The notes: generated by a model not told the origin, from the sequence alone. A stretch of 64,000 nt of DNA from Hirudo medicinalis (GCA_011800805.1 MPNW01000144.1:20259-84258); one strand, 5' to 3'. Counted from the first letter of the stretch, positions 52,101 through 63,424 are shown. Made by a program: numbers and translations.

Positions 52101-55100
52101 CAAGTACCTCGAGCAGCTGGAGAGGCAGGGAGCCGAGTTGGAAAGGTCGAGGGTGGAATGGAACAGCGAAAAGCAGAGGATGATCGAACAACAGATGGTC
52201 TGTTTGTTAATTATTTTGCTATGTATTGCTATGTTTGAGTCAAAAAATATTAGGTGGCGATGCCAATCTAAGGTCGGTTGCTAATTGATATTGTTTTAAT
52301 TGATTGTCAGCTGGTTAGTAATAATGATGCGTTAATACAGATCGACTCGTTATGAATGACGAATAATTATTTCCAATGTGAACATTTGCAAAACATTGCA
52401 GGGCCAAATCAAATCGCTGGAGGAAAAGATTGTTGAACTCCAGTCGAGTCTAACAGAGGAAAGACAGAATAGTCAAAAGTTTGGCAAGTACTTGGAAGAG
52501 GGAGAACACAAGTTGAAGAAACTGAGAACAGAGAGGGAGAAGATTCGAGCGAAACTCGTGGCCGAAAGGGAGGCTTCCAAAGCCCTGACGAGGGGATTCG
52601 AGGTGAGTGCCTTCTGTTTTGGTTCGTTTTGCCTTCTTGGGGAGAATTGAAACATCATGATTTTCTTGTTGTCGAGTTTTTAGGATCGCATTTCTTGACA
52701 TTTAAAAGTTATGTGGTGACGAAGTAAATGCTGAAGAATGATTACATAATTGATGCACGGATAATGTGATGTAGTTGTTGCATATATAATTCAATAATAA
52801 GCAATTAATTATCCATCCATCCATTTACATCCGTTCCACTTGAAGTGTCAGAGGGACGAGATGGAGAGGGAGTTGAACCTGCAAAGGGAGGAGTTGAGCG
52901 ACTCGAATGCCCAGAAGGAGCTGCTTCAGAGGCAGCACCAAGAGATCAAGATGAAACTCCACAACATCGAGGAGCAGCTGAGGAGATCGAAGGATGCCGA
53001 AAGAAATGTGAGCGATGAAGAAGACTGCATTAGGATCCGAGATGATGACAAAACCTCCTTTTCGTTGCAGGCCGGACCATCTCCTGCCGGCAAGCAAATC
53101 ATGTCACTCGAGCTCATCGAACAGACTCTCAAGATGATAACGTCTCTCATCAAAGGAAGATGGTCAGACCATTTACTGATGATCAATGTCGGAAAGTTTT
53201 GCAATTTTAGTGATTGAATTGCGTTTATTAATTCAGCATCGAAAATGCGCTGGAGGCTCTGAGGTGCATTCAGTCGGACGTGCATGAAATACTGCGAGAG
53301 TACAATGAGGTGGGTGCTTGATCAGTTGTGCATTTTTTGCACGAGTGCTCTCTGTTCTGCCTCCAAATCTGCTCTCCTGCATGGCCTGCACAAGCATAGG
53401 ATCAAATGATTTCTAGTGACTGGTTCTCCAAACTTGATTCAAAAACTTTTAAGTATTTAATTGGTTAACTAACTAATTTACCTACCCCTAACTTATTTTC
53501 CATCGCTAATCCTACTCAACTCAGAAGTCTGGAGGCTGCAATCTCACTAAAGAGGTCTTGAATGGAAAGATGTTGGAGCACAATGCCACCTTGCTCAACC
53601 ACATCCATCAGATTTGTAACGAGAAGGCCGAACTGGTCGAGAAGATGGAACAGCTCAGGAAGGAAGCTGGCAGTCAGAGGAACTACAAACAGCTGGTGAG
53701 TGTTTCCCTGCAGAAGTGGCTCAAACTTTGACGGGCATCAAAGTTCGACTTTGTTAGGAGGGATTTGCTAATGAATGTAAAAGATAAGTTATGAAAATTT
53801 ATTGGTTCTGAATTCTGAGCTTGATTTTTCCAGTTGGAGTCGTTCGATGACGAGCGCAAAAGACTGCTGGAGGAAAACAAGATGCTGAGTGATAATCTGG
53901 TCGAGGCGAAGAAAGAACTGAGGTTTGCATCGTCAGACGACCGAAGGAAGGAGGTGAGATTTAATTGAACCCACCTGATCGGATAATTGAACGGAGGATT
54001 TCCAGTGTATCGGATTCAATTTAAAGTATTGCGAAAACATAGGAATTTTTTAAAAAGACTCACGTAAAAATGAATTACTTTCCTGAGGTGTTGATTGCAC
54101 AAGCTGATGAGTTAAACACTAAAAGAGCCGTTGTTTAAGTTGATGAGCGATAATTCGTGAGAGTGAAATTATGGAGCAGGTTCATTTGGTGCCTTTACGT
54201 TTGACAGCAGCTTGTTCGTGGCGAAGTCCTGCTCGTTCAGTTCATCTGGGAGGTATTTACGAAACGAACGAAAACATTTGTAGTTGCTTCTGTCGGTCGA
54301 GCTTGTAGCTTTTAGTCATGATAACGTGTCGTGTCGTCTTTGGAGCTCGTGTCGACGACCACGACTGTTTCGCGATGACGACGGTGTCGTTAAGTGATTT
54401 CAACCAATCGAAATGAAGCTTCAGTTTATTTGCTTCTGTCCATCTCTGCTTATCTTTTTGAGATAATTAATGTTTGTTGAGTTGATTTTATTTCATTGAA
54501 ATACAATATTGTGGTTATTGATTCTTCATCTTCATCTTAATAGTCGGCTTAATCTATGAATCATCAATTACGTTGTTGTGACTCGAGCAGTTAATGCTTT
54601 CATGAGCTAAATTCAAGCCGCTCAGGCCTGGCTTGAAACTTTGGTTGAATCATTTCATGAGTTTGAAGAGATTGTCTTTCTTCAATTGTAATATATCATT
54701 TAATGTATACATAATAATATATAATATATATAAATATATATATAAGTATGAGACAGAAGGGATATTTATGGTCGACAATGATTACAACTTATTACTACCA
54801 ATTGTTACCCGCTACTAACGCATTTAAATTACCGCCAATCTCGACAGTTGCAGAAACTCTACGGCAAGTACTTGAGGGCCGAATCGTTCCGGAAGTCCCT
54901 CGCCTACCAAAAGAAATACCTCCTCATGGTGCTGGAAGAGTTCCAGGAATCTGAGCAGGCCACTCTCAGGGCCATTGCTCGCATGACCTCGCATGCGCAC
55001 ACGAGGCACAGCTCGGGATGCGACGATTCCGTCTGCGACGAAGGCAGCGGCATTTTGAGCGGAATCAGGAGGGACTTCCAGAGGAGCATCAAGTTCTCTT

Positions 55101-56158
55101 CTGGAAAAGATCAAAAGAGGCACAACAACCTCGGACCCCTGGAAAGGTTCAGGAGTGCAGCGAGGGTCGTCGTTGCCGTGTCGAGGTGGGTCGGAATGAA
55201 ATGCTGGTACTGGTCGATCAATTAACGGTTAACTTACTAACTTATTATGTATTAATTATTAATTGCCGGTGGCTTCAGTAATCCGAAGATGTATTACGTT
55301 TTTAGAAACCTGTTTTTTTTTTAGTTTTAGAAGAAATTACAGTTTCTTATAACAGATGCAAAATTTCAGACAGGAAACATCGATTATTGTGGGAGTAAAA
55401 TACAATGTCTACAGAATTTTTAAGCCATTAAATCTACTTTTAGGCTGAAATTCCTCGCAAAGAAATGGCGGAAAACAGTTCAGCAGGGCCCGAGAGCGAG
55501 CAATTCGGAAATACTGCCCGGTAGTCTCGTATTTTATTTAGTTATTTCTTAAAACGTGGATTTATTGGCCATCGTTTGCATTCAAACAGCATCTCTTCCA
55601 TCTACATCTGCATTCCCGTCGTTCACCAGCATCAGTTCCCTGCTCGACTCTCGAGGAGCAGATGGATCCAATGTCAGAATTTCATCGATGCAAGGAACGT
55701 TCGAGGAGAGAGTTTTGAAATCGTATGCCAACCTGTCTCGGCATCTCCAACGAGCCTCGCACACCGACGTGGCCCGCGACCAAAACGCCGATGGGGCTCT
55801 CGGAGGCTTGAGTCGACCGACGGCGTCGGCCACGGCCATCCTCCAGACCTCACCCTCGGAAAGACCGAGCGCTAGAGACAAAAAGGCGATCGGCTTCACT
55901 CCTCCCAGTAAACTCCCATCAAAAATGTGGGTTTGATTGCCGCTCGCATTTCTTCGTTTAACTTTAACGGAGTTGGTTAATGTTCTCTAATGTTGCGAGA
56001 TTCGAAGGACGTCATTCATTTCGTGTCGTTTCAGACGCTCGGATGAACGCGACCTCGAGGATGCAGATTCTTCAAACTATCGTCTGCCTCCTCCAGTCAC
56101 TTCCAAAGAGTACATGGAACTGGTCAAGAATCTCAAGAAAAGGCTGGATGATAAGTAG
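37228..56158 (+). CDS. AKAP9: PACT-domain centrosomal scaffold, 3' part of an AKAP9/pericentrin gene, about 36 exons, about 2,855 aa
   Basis: All coding junctions are GT-AG and the summed exons keep one frame to TAG at 56156 (segments below list them). The C-terminal PACT domain targets AKAP9 and pericentrin to centrosomes and binds calmodulin. Seen here are KLYGKYLRAESFRKSLAYQ, then FRSAARVVVAVSR joined to LKFLAKKWRK, and a final EYMELVKNLKKRLDDK resembling the AKAP9 end. Upstream, YIENQSIEREQEIDRHQ and the following coiled coil match a conserved AKAP9/pericentrin block, as does SILKKLHQEAMKVLTLSD. The start is uncertain: ATG 37228 with a 5-codon first exon, or ATG 37465. An Asp/Glu-rich region (40231-42470) has no counterpart that I know in vertebrates. 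The unit may be an independent gene, an alternative-promoter isoform, or simply the 3' exons of the upstream unit. Confidence 0.88.
40231..42470 (+). other. AKAP9: Acidic Asp/Glu-rich exons of the PACT unit
   Basis: Exons 40231-42243 (671 codons) and 42348-42470 (41 codons), both phase 0. A coiled coil (residues encoded by about 40231-40680) is followed by at least six Asp/Glu tracts, at about 40741-40845, 41146-41214, 41389-41460, 41506-41550, 41665-41715 and 41934-41975, separated by 20-70 less biased residues, then coiled coil again to the donor. The tracts are built from GAT and GAC codons in microsatellite-like runs. I recognise no domain; the region is probably disordered. Confidence 0.85.
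42471..43742 (+). other. Long intron of the PACT unit
   Basis: 1,272 bp without a supported exon. It contains the tRNA-like repeat copy 2, a short ATC microsatellite at about 43377-43396 and AT-rich unique sequence. The minus-strand open frame at 43408-43629 has no family resemblance. Confidence 0.6.
42780..42910 (+). repeat. tRNA-like short interspersed repeat, copy 2
   Basis: GATTCGAATCC at 42837-42847 and TGCCATCGTGAGAGGC at 42852-42867, the same order and near-identical sequence as copy 1 at 1703-1736. Preceding TTGCTCCC and following GACCGTGCGGGAGCAC also resemble copy 1 (GTGCTCCC and GACCTTGTGGAAGCAC). It lies in the intron 42471-43742 of the PACT unit. Confidence 0.6.
45821..45835 (+). 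other. AKAP9: Candidate 15-nt micro-exon
   Basis: A 15-nt segment sits between a strong acceptor (CTTGTTCTTGTCAG) and a GTAGTT donor. Included between exons 45371-45586 and 46526-46758, both flanked by phase 1 junctions, it adds five codons (GKSAE) without changing frame. Skipping it is equally in frame, so it would be an optional cassette. Confidence 0.4.
45871..45972. repeat. 20-bp tandem repeat in intron, five copies
   Basis: The unit GTAAGATTATAATTTATATC repeats with period 20 from 45871. The first three copies keep GTAAGAT and the last two diverge. It lies 36 bp after the candidate micro-exon. Confidence 0.9.
47080..47987 (+). other. Long intron of the PACT unit
   Basis: 908 bp with no open frame of note and no clear repeat. 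I see nothing functional beyond the splice sites (GTGAGT donor; acceptor GAATGAAAG or, 18 nt later, GTCACAAG). Confidence 0.6.
50747..50752. other. Assembly gap (6 N)
   Basis: Six undetermined bases inside the intron 50636-50833. The gap is short and does not affect any exon, but the true length of missing sequence is not known. Confidence 0.99.
51834..53953 (+). other. AKAP9: Exons upstream of the PACT domain
   Basis: Exons 51834-51910, 52045-52197, 52402-52602, 52846-53162, 53237-53309, 53525-53695 and 53834-53953. Exon 52045 encodes SILKKLHQEAMKVLTLSD, resembling the short conserved helix that precedes the PACT region in AKAP9 and pericentrin. Exon 53525 (LTKEVLNGKMLEHNATLLNHI) matches the coiled coil just before the PACT domain in AKAP9. 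Exon 52846 contains a possible in-frame mini-intron at 53008-53070. Confidence 0.88.
53008..53070 (+). other. AKAP9: Candidate 63-nt in-frame retained intron
   Basis: The segment begins GTGAGC and ends CCTTTTCGTTGCAG, good donor and acceptor sequences, and its length (21 codons, no stop) leaves the frame unchanged whether it is removed or kept. Its translated content (VSDEEDCIRIRDDDKTSF) is less coiled-coil-like than its flanks. Confidence 0.5.
53954..54847 (+). other. Long intron before the PACT exons
   Basis: 894 bp. It includes a short (TA)n-rich stretch at about 54705-54745 and otherwise unique sequence. No exon is supported in it. Confidence 0.6.
54848..56158 (+). other. AKAP9: PACT domain and C-terminus exons
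   Basis: Exons 54848-55185, 55444-55520, 55590-55926 and 56035-56158. The PACT domain runs from the first exon (LYGKYLRAESFRKSLAYQKK, then LERFRSAARVVVAVSR) into the second (LKFLAKKWRK) and then stops. The third exon is Ser/Thr/Pro-rich, and the last ends with a short amphipathic helix (SKEYMELVKNLKKRLDDK). The first acceptor is a CAGTTGCAG tandem, so the exon could also start at 54854, losing two residues. In the family this domain docks the protein at the centriole wall or Golgi. Confidence 0.95.
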
Positions 56159-57646
56159 GAGTCACTGTGTATTGTTGTTTCAGATTAAGGATGTTGTTCC
56201 AATTTTATGTCATCGATCGTGTGATCAACATTTTGAAACTTAGTCTGGAAATATGTATTTATTAATTAACAAGTTGGTCAGGCATGCCTTCACTGAATGC
56301 CTCTGTTTTCATTCAGCAGAAAGTTGTAGAAGATGATCAGGTTCTTTGCGTTGAGATCCCCGTCATCATCATTCATTCTAGTCCAAATGAAGTCACCTTC
56401 GGGAATAAAGACCGAGCACGTCTGTTCGTTTGCCTAGTTCACCGCTCAGAATCGGACGGCAGCTGAGGAGCGTATTACACTTAACTGCTACTTTTTTACA
56501 CTGCTGACGATGTGTTATTACCGTTATTATTATTATTATTATTACCTGTCATAATTTTGCCAACAGAGTTTGTAGATAATTGTTACATTCCCTCTCACAT
56601 TTGATGATTTTAACGCTTGTTTGAAGCAACTTCCTGTACAAAAATCTGCATGGAAACTATTTATGGGTTTGTGTTTACGTTCTTGACGATTTGAATCGGC
56701 AGATGCTGATGCGGAGGATAACTTAAGGAAGAGGTATAGACTGAGGTGTGGTTTGCGAATGCGCGCCCAGGTCTGAGTGTCGTCGAGGCGGTGGTAGCTG
56801 CAGATCCGACAGCATTTAGTTCGTCGATTTCATTTTCATTCGGTGCGGTGGGTTTTATGCTGCGCATTCTGGACGATAGTAATGGAAACGAACAACTCAG
56901 CTGTCGGCTCTAATCCGACATAACGTCTTGGAAATATTCCTCTTAGGGGCTTAACTCCAAGTTTACAGTGGTTCTGAAGTTACCGGAACATAGTCACTCC
57001 GCTCAAACTCTGAACCACTGTCTAAGCTTGCAATCAAAACACTATATTAGATATAGATTCCGATTTACTTACGTTTAAGCAATATAATTTATACCTTCAT
57101 GGTTAAAATGTCAGTATAGCGAAGTACCTACAGCAATAAATCGAATGCAGTCTTTTCGCTTCCGCCATTTTTTTTATCATAGTCGGAGTCGCTCGGCAAA
57201 AGCAATGAATTGGCTCGTAGGTTCGAGATGCTTTCAAACCAAGAATTTGATGAATTTCCATTCACTGAATCTCGGTAAAACCTTTCGTAGATTTAAAACA
57301 AAACAAAAAGTAAACAGGGCGGACGTCTACCAATGCATCAACTGAGATTTTCGGACTGTTTGTATTTGATTCAGTAAAAATTATACGTCCACGCTTGCAG
57401 CTGGCCGGCGCCAGATTTACCCAGGTGGATGCCGGGGTGCAGGGGCACGTCCCGACTAGGCCTAAATATGGCACTGCAGCTGGCTAAAGAATAAACCGAC
57501 CATACTGACATGACAAGTGCCGTGCACGGAAAAGTTAGAACCAACTTAGAAGAATATTTAAAATCTTTTTGCTGCTGTTGACTCAGTCTTTAACAAATAA
57601 AACTTAACATTAGATATGTACAAAGGGGGTGTGACGCCAAAAGAAG
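56159..57646. other. Convergent intergenic region between the AKAP9 locus and RMND5
   Basis: The two genes end towards each other here. Candidate plus-strand AATAAA signals lie at 56404-56409 and 57135-57140; no clear signal was found for RMND5 on the minus strand. A short GC-rich island at 57397-57484 is flanked by a 9-bp direct repeat. No exon is supported. Confidence 0.55.
57397..57484. repeat. GC-rich island flanked by 9-bp direct repeats
   Basis: GCAGCTGGC occurs at 57397-57405 and again at 57476-57484, enclosing 70 bp that are far richer in G and C than the surroundings. This is the form of a small insertion with a target-site duplication, but no terminal inverted repeat or known element was recognised. 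Confidence 0.45.
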
Positions 57647-60600
57647 TCAGAAAAAGATTGGCCGAGCATCCGACGAGGACTGTTCCATGGGGCAGTAAGG
57701 ACATTTGACTCTGAAATGCAAGGATCTAATTATTAGTTGGAATGACTGCTTTCATTGGAATGTATGAGTCAAAGGTTTTGTGTTCAAAATCCAACTGCAC
57801 CCTGTCTAAGGTGGTCAAATCAACATTTAACCAAACTAACTTGTTGACTGAGGAGAGTCTGGTTAGAGCGTCCTGAGATATGACGTGCCCGCAAATCAGT
57901 CGAACGGGCGGATTTGTCTCTGTGCATTGCTGCCTCAGGATCGGACATGCGAAGACGGAGTGGAACATGCACTCGGTGCCGAGGTCTATCTCCACCTGGA
58001 GGGACAATTTTTTTATTGAATTGCAAGACATCATGATTGTAAACTTGAATTTTTTTATCTTTAAATATTTCATAATAAAATATTCACATTAATAATTTAA
58101 TTGCGACAAATATGTTTGTAATATATTTTTTACAGATAATCTCCGTCAATCAATCCGAGTTAATTTAATTTTGCAGGGAGTTTTTTGACAAACTGTAGGC
58201 AATCTGACGAAGCAACTTTCATGTCGATGTAAAAGCAAACAATACAAACCATTCGCTTCAATTTAGCTAAATAGACTTATAACAATTTGACAACAACCAT
58301 AATTTTTTTAGTTAATAAAATATTAAATATACTTAAAAACATTTAAATATAATTAAAATTAATACAATTAAAAATAAAATATTTAAATATACAAACGGGG
58401 AGTTCATCCTTGGCACTCCATACCCCTGAAAACTGTCTTTGTTGCATGACCTGTCTCAAGGTCAAGAGTGGAGGGATGGCTGTGCATCCTGCCCTGATGC
58501 TGTGTTCAACAACATGTTTCAAATATCAATTGCAACGTAACTTTAAGTTTGAACACATGAAACAATGCGACATCTGAATTTAAATGAATGGGCACACAAA
58601 TTTTAAATATTGCAGTCCGAGCCAGAATCACAAAGAACTTTGTATAACTTTGTTATGTAATTAAATATTACAAATAATAATTATGATAATAATAATAATA
58701 ACATAATTATAATAACAATAAAAACAAAATAGGCAACATGAAACAATGAGAACAAAATTCAAAATAAATTAAATTTATATAATTTATCATGTAATAATAA
58801 TAATAATAATAATAATAAATGAAATTTATCAAAACCACGAACACTGTGCTCAGGAGACTTTCGACTGGCAGACCCATGACTGTGCAGGACTCCCTCATGA
58901 AGATGTCAACTATTTCGTCCCACATGGTCGGCTCGAACAGCCTCGAGTATGGAGAGTTCCGTAGGCCTTAAAATTACTCATAATTATTATTTATTAATCT
59001 CGTCCGCATGGTTTTTATTCCCGTCGGTTATTTTTGTTTTTCGTGTTTAATCGTTTTCGGTTTGGAATTCAATAAGTTTTCTTGACTTTCGACGGCCTCA
59101 ATTTAAACAATTAATTGTTAATTGTGATCGACAAATATGTTGTTATTCGAACACCTTTCCAACACAATGACAATGACAAATCACAACGAAGGAGGACTGA
59201 CCTTGTTTCGCGAATAACAGAGACCCCATTAAAAACTGGATTTCTGGAATAGAAGAATTCAAAGATGCAGACATATTGACCCACTCCTGATAATCGTTTT
59301 GTACTAATTCCAGTCGCAAGTGTAGTTGAAAGTTGAAGTGATATTTAAATAAAAGTCGAAATGGATGCAAAAAATTCAGTCAATTTAATATATTACTGAG
59401 ATAGAATCTTCCTCGTGACATTCCACTGAGGAGAATTCCACCCGTCTTAGACGCACCTCGGTCAAACCGGACACCGTTGCTTACCTTCTTTGAACTGGCG
59501 ACCAAAAGGTGCAAAATTATGGGCATAGTAGATGGCTTCCCACTGGTGGATCGGCCCCTGCTCGAGGATTTGAATGAACCTCAGCTTGTGCAGCTTGAAT
59601 TCAAGGCAGCTGTCAAAGGAGGACAGTTTGTCTTTATTGGATGTGACCCAGCTGTAGTAAAATCAGAAGCGATCAGGTGATTAGGAAAGTTGATCAGATA
59701 ACCAATGACTAAATGAATGTTGATATGATGGATACTGATTGATTGGTTGTTTGTTAAGATACAAAATAAGTTTAGTTTTAAAAATTCAGCATCCCTACTC
59801 CCATTTCAAGTCAATGGTCTGATTGAGTAAGTCTAAGGTCATTAAGCCACTCAAATATGTAAACACAAACAAGTTATAATTTGATTCTTAGGCAGTGGTG
59901 TAGGTAGGGGTTTCAGTGCCCCATGCTTGACATTATCAACCCGGCCCTAGCACGGTACCGGGGCAGCCGCTCCCCCCCTAGTTAAGCCGCTCTTCTTAGG
60001 TTTCAATTAACTTCAAATTAATTAGCATACTTAATTATTCTTAAATTAACCAAACAGAAATAGTCCACGAACGTGAATCCTAACAAAGTTCTCACTTCAA
60101 GGCAGGGCTGAGATCATGATTCTTTAAGGCTTCGAGCACAAGGTGCATTTGCAAGAATGGTTCCCTTTCGTAGTCCTTCATATCCAACTGGGCCTCCTAA
60201 TGAGTAATTAACAAGGAAACCATTTTAATTACTGACATATGAATTAATGAGAATATTTGGGAATATTAAGAATAATATTTTTTTAAATCGAAATTTTATT
60301 CAATAAAATAAATATCTTAAACACAAACATTAAAATATTTGTGATTCCTAAGATGGTGCAAAATACAGGCAATTTATGATGCAATGTTTGGGCTTAAAAT
60401 GTCATTGTTTGGACTGAGCAATGTAAAAAGTAATCACTCATTTTAATGTAAAACACAAAAATTTCATCTTTATTCATTCAAGCTAATTTCTAGCAAAAGA
60501 ACCGCTTAAGAGATATCTATCTCTTCAAGTCAAGCTGGCTTTTGAATAAAATCCCACAAAATAGTTGCTCGTAACAATGACAATTACAGTAAAAATAATA

Positions 60601-61755
60601 TTGTAATAAACGACGGGGCTTAATTTATGCCGAGTTTATTGTTGGATTTATTCAGTAAATATTCAACTACCGAGTGAGTGGTATTACCTGTAAATACCAC
60701 GCTTACATAATAATCCTGAAGCCAGTTATTGCGTAACGATCAGTTGCGTGATTATTTGCTGAATAGGAATGTTCTTCAATGTCCAGTATTTTTGTGGGGC
60801 TCTATAATTTCCAATTTCTCAGATTCTGTGAGATATTGTGTGATCTTGTGTGATGTTATAAACTTAATCAGAGCACTTAGAGATAGTCCTAGAATGATTC
60901 TAAATACAACAACAAATTAATTAATAAACATAAACTTAATTACAAAAATAATTAATGGCATTTTGCAGGGGTTATAACAATATTTATAATGAAATCAAGA
61001 AAAAAATTGTACCTCGAGGAGTGAGTCGGCAACATCGAGCATTCCATGTTGAAGCAAATGTTCACTGACCGCTCGATTGATCTCTTTCTGACAGTGGGAA
61101 TCGAAAGCCCCTTCGACAAAAACTGAGCTGAAGTCCGACACAAAATTCTGAAATTTTTTTAATACTAAATACTTAAATTGCTATTAATACTTCGAATATT
61201 TTCTTATTAAATACATGCAACAAATTTATTATCAAAAAATCAATCAATTGGTCAGAATCAGAACCTCTTAAAATCAGAATTTTACTCAGCAATGCAACTT
61301 GCATTATAATTATCGTTACATAAATAACAACTATGTTAACTCCTCACTATAAATGCTGCCTTACCGAATATTTAAACATGAAGAGGTCAAAGAACCTTAT
61401 CGATGGATTTTCCAACTTTGGAAACGCAGGCGTGAAGCTCCTTGTGCTCCGAACTTATTCTTGAAATGGTATCCCTGATTTTGGTCAAACATTGAGTCAG
61501 GTCAATGTCACTGGTTTCTTGAGACACCTGGTTTCCTGTGTCAATCGAGTCAACTCTTAAATGAAATCACCCATCAAAACAAAAGCAGAATCAGATGTGA
61601 AGCAAATTCGAGCAAAAACCTTCTTCAAAACGTTTCTTGACCCCGTCCAAGGTGGCAATCAGTTCTTGTAAACTGTTTGCAGTGTGTTTATCGACGTAAT
61701 TAAATTTAGAAACGACTTTTTCAATCTCTTTCTCTATGCTATTCACCGCATCCAT
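57647..61755 (-). CDS. RMND5A: RMND5 / Gid2-type subunit of the GID/CTLH E3 ubiquitin ligase, 10 exons, 394 aa
   Basis: Exons in transcript order: 61620-61755, 61396-61553, 61013-61147, 60096-60196, 59485-59651, 59202-59243, 58843-58966, 58397-58499, 57841-57995, 57647-57710. All are GT-AG with matching phases. The length agrees with human RMND5A (about 391 aa). Domain order: N-terminal helices, a LisH-like segment (about residues 121-143, AVSEHLLQHGMLDVADSLL), CTLH (about 150-205, LEFKLHKLRFIQIL), CRA (about 210-305) and a degenerate RING (about 336-385) seen as CPILRQQ, LICGHVIS and VKCPYCPMEQ. It ends in a hydrophobic IFF, like the family. RMND5 with MAEA forms the catalytic RING pair of the CTLH complex, which ubiquitinates soluble targets. 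The human pair RMND5A/RMND5B cannot be told apart here. No defect was seen. Confidence 0.96.
59892..59988. repeat. GC-rich repeat-like segment in an RMND5 intron
   Basis: The segment begins GTGGTGTAGGTAGGGG and ends in a run of C after CCGGCCCTAGCACGGTACCGGGG. Its base composition stands out sharply from the AT-rich intron (59652-60095), which suggests an inserted mobile-element fragment. No second copy was found in the window. Confidence 0.3.
60197..61012 (-). other. Long RMND5 intron
   Basis: 816 bp of AT-rich DNA. The small plus-strand open frame at 60729-60920 has no family resemblance. Nothing functional seen. Confidence 0.6.
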
Positions 61756-62786
61756 TGTTTTCCTCTCAGTCCCTTTAATCCTAAAAGTGAACGCTCAAAA
61801 CTCTTATTGCGATGTTATCAGATATAACTTTTAGAAATAAATTAAGCAGTAATTTGGATGCTTTTAATTAGTTCTAGATTTATCACTCAAACACTCATTG
61901 CAAAATGGCAACGCAAAATAGATATTCAGGTAACAGTTTATTCGTAAATTGAAGTGAACCTGTAATGTCTGCAGGTTGACTGAAAGTTTATAAAAAAATA
62001 AAAATAAATTATGTTCCATGATGAAAACTTATTATAAAGAATTGTGTTTCAGATCATATTTTTACTGTCAAAAGTAACTTTTAAATAAAGACGATGAAAA
62101 TCTCGCACAAGATATCTGCCACAAGGCATTGAAATAGTATACTTACATACATTTACAGATAAAATATTTCTATTACAAACTGGTAAGAATATCATAACAA
62201 ATGCTGCTACAAATCAAACATCACAGGAATGTTTATCACTTTCAGCTGAAATTCAACATTCAAGCTGATCAAGTTGTTCTAAGAACTTGAGGGGGGAAAC
62301 CGCTAAAAATAGATTTCAAAGAATTAAGTTTTTACTTATGACTGTGGAAGATTACTAAAAGTCCTAATGTAGGGTTTTGTTTGAGTTTAAAAATACTCAG
62401 CTATTGTCAGACTTCTATGGAGGAGATAATTTGAATGAGTGCTTCGGAATTTTATGAAAATAGACGTTTTTCATTCAATGCTCGGACTGTTCGCATCAGT
62501 TAATAAAATTATGGGAAAAAGTTAAAACGCTTTTTAATGAGTCAATTATTCAATCATGTCTTTCCTTTTCCATTACGTTGATGCATCTCAACTCCACTTG
62601 TTCCAGGATCTTCTCGCTTAAAACGCCTCCCAGGGACCTCATTTTCTTCTTTCAACTCCACTCCGTCGGATTATCGACTTTCATTTCCATCGAAATGGAT
62701 GCTCCTCCTCGACCTTTTCCGTGTTTTTAAATCATTCTCGGAAGATTGCCTTGTCACCTTTGATGTGAGAGAACATTAAAAAAAAG

Positions 62787-62915
62787 AAGTGTGATGATGA
62801 TGATGATGATGATGACGATGACGATGACGACGATGATGATGAAGACGATACAAAATAATAGTGGTGACAATGGTGATGATGACGATGACGATGCTAACGC
62901 TGATGATGATGATAA
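62787..62915. repeat. (GAT/GAC)n imperfect microsatellite
   Basis: Runs of GAT and GAC with single-base interruptions, the same trinucleotide family that builds the Asp tracts of the AKAP9 acidic exon. Confidence 0.9.
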
Positions 62916-63230
62916 TATTAACGGACTTGCGCTTTAAAATCTGGTCGTCGTAGGATTGATGAAATTTTTCTGCACAGATCGAGGTCACGACAACATGGAA
63001 CTCACTGCCGAATGTTGATGTAAACTCTAAAAACTAATTGGCGTCTTAGCTACATGATTATTGTAATCGATTTTTCCTATTTGTTGACAAATACAAATGT
63101 TACAAGTGGACTTTTAGCTTCTCTGCCCACGACTTTACAATGTCCTTCTTGTTCGTTCCGCTCCAGACCGCAAGTCATTTATTTTTTGGTGAGCCGAACG
63201 GCCTCAGTGGCCTAAGGGTCCTTGTGGTGA

Positions 63231-63300
63231 TGAATGAACGAACGAACGAGCGAACGAGCGAACGAGCGATCGATCGAACGAACGAACGAACGAACGAATG
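63231..63300. repeat. (CGAA)n tetranucleotide repeat with CGAG and CGAT variants
   Basis: About 17 tetranucleotide units; CGAG variants cluster in the centre and a CGATCGAT pair interrupts the array. Confidence 0.9.
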
Positions 63301-63424
63301 AAATGGAATAAGATGAAATGACTATACTCGGCGGAGGGGGTCGTGCAACGTTAGGGAAATAAAACGTCTCAGTTGAGGGGTTCATTCAATACTTTTTGGC
63401 GGCTTGTAACGCGAAACCAGGGAC

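Noticed and set aside
59477..59680. Plus-strand open frame of 67 codons in the RMND5 region
   Set aside because: The minus strand here is the conserved CTLH exon of RMND5 (SCLEFKLHKLRFIQ), so the plus frame is a shadow.
62580..62700. Small minus-strand frame MRSLGGVLSEKILEQVELR
   Set aside because: Only about 24 codons, with a second open frame over the same bases; no way to tell it from chance or a 5' UTR segment of RMND5.
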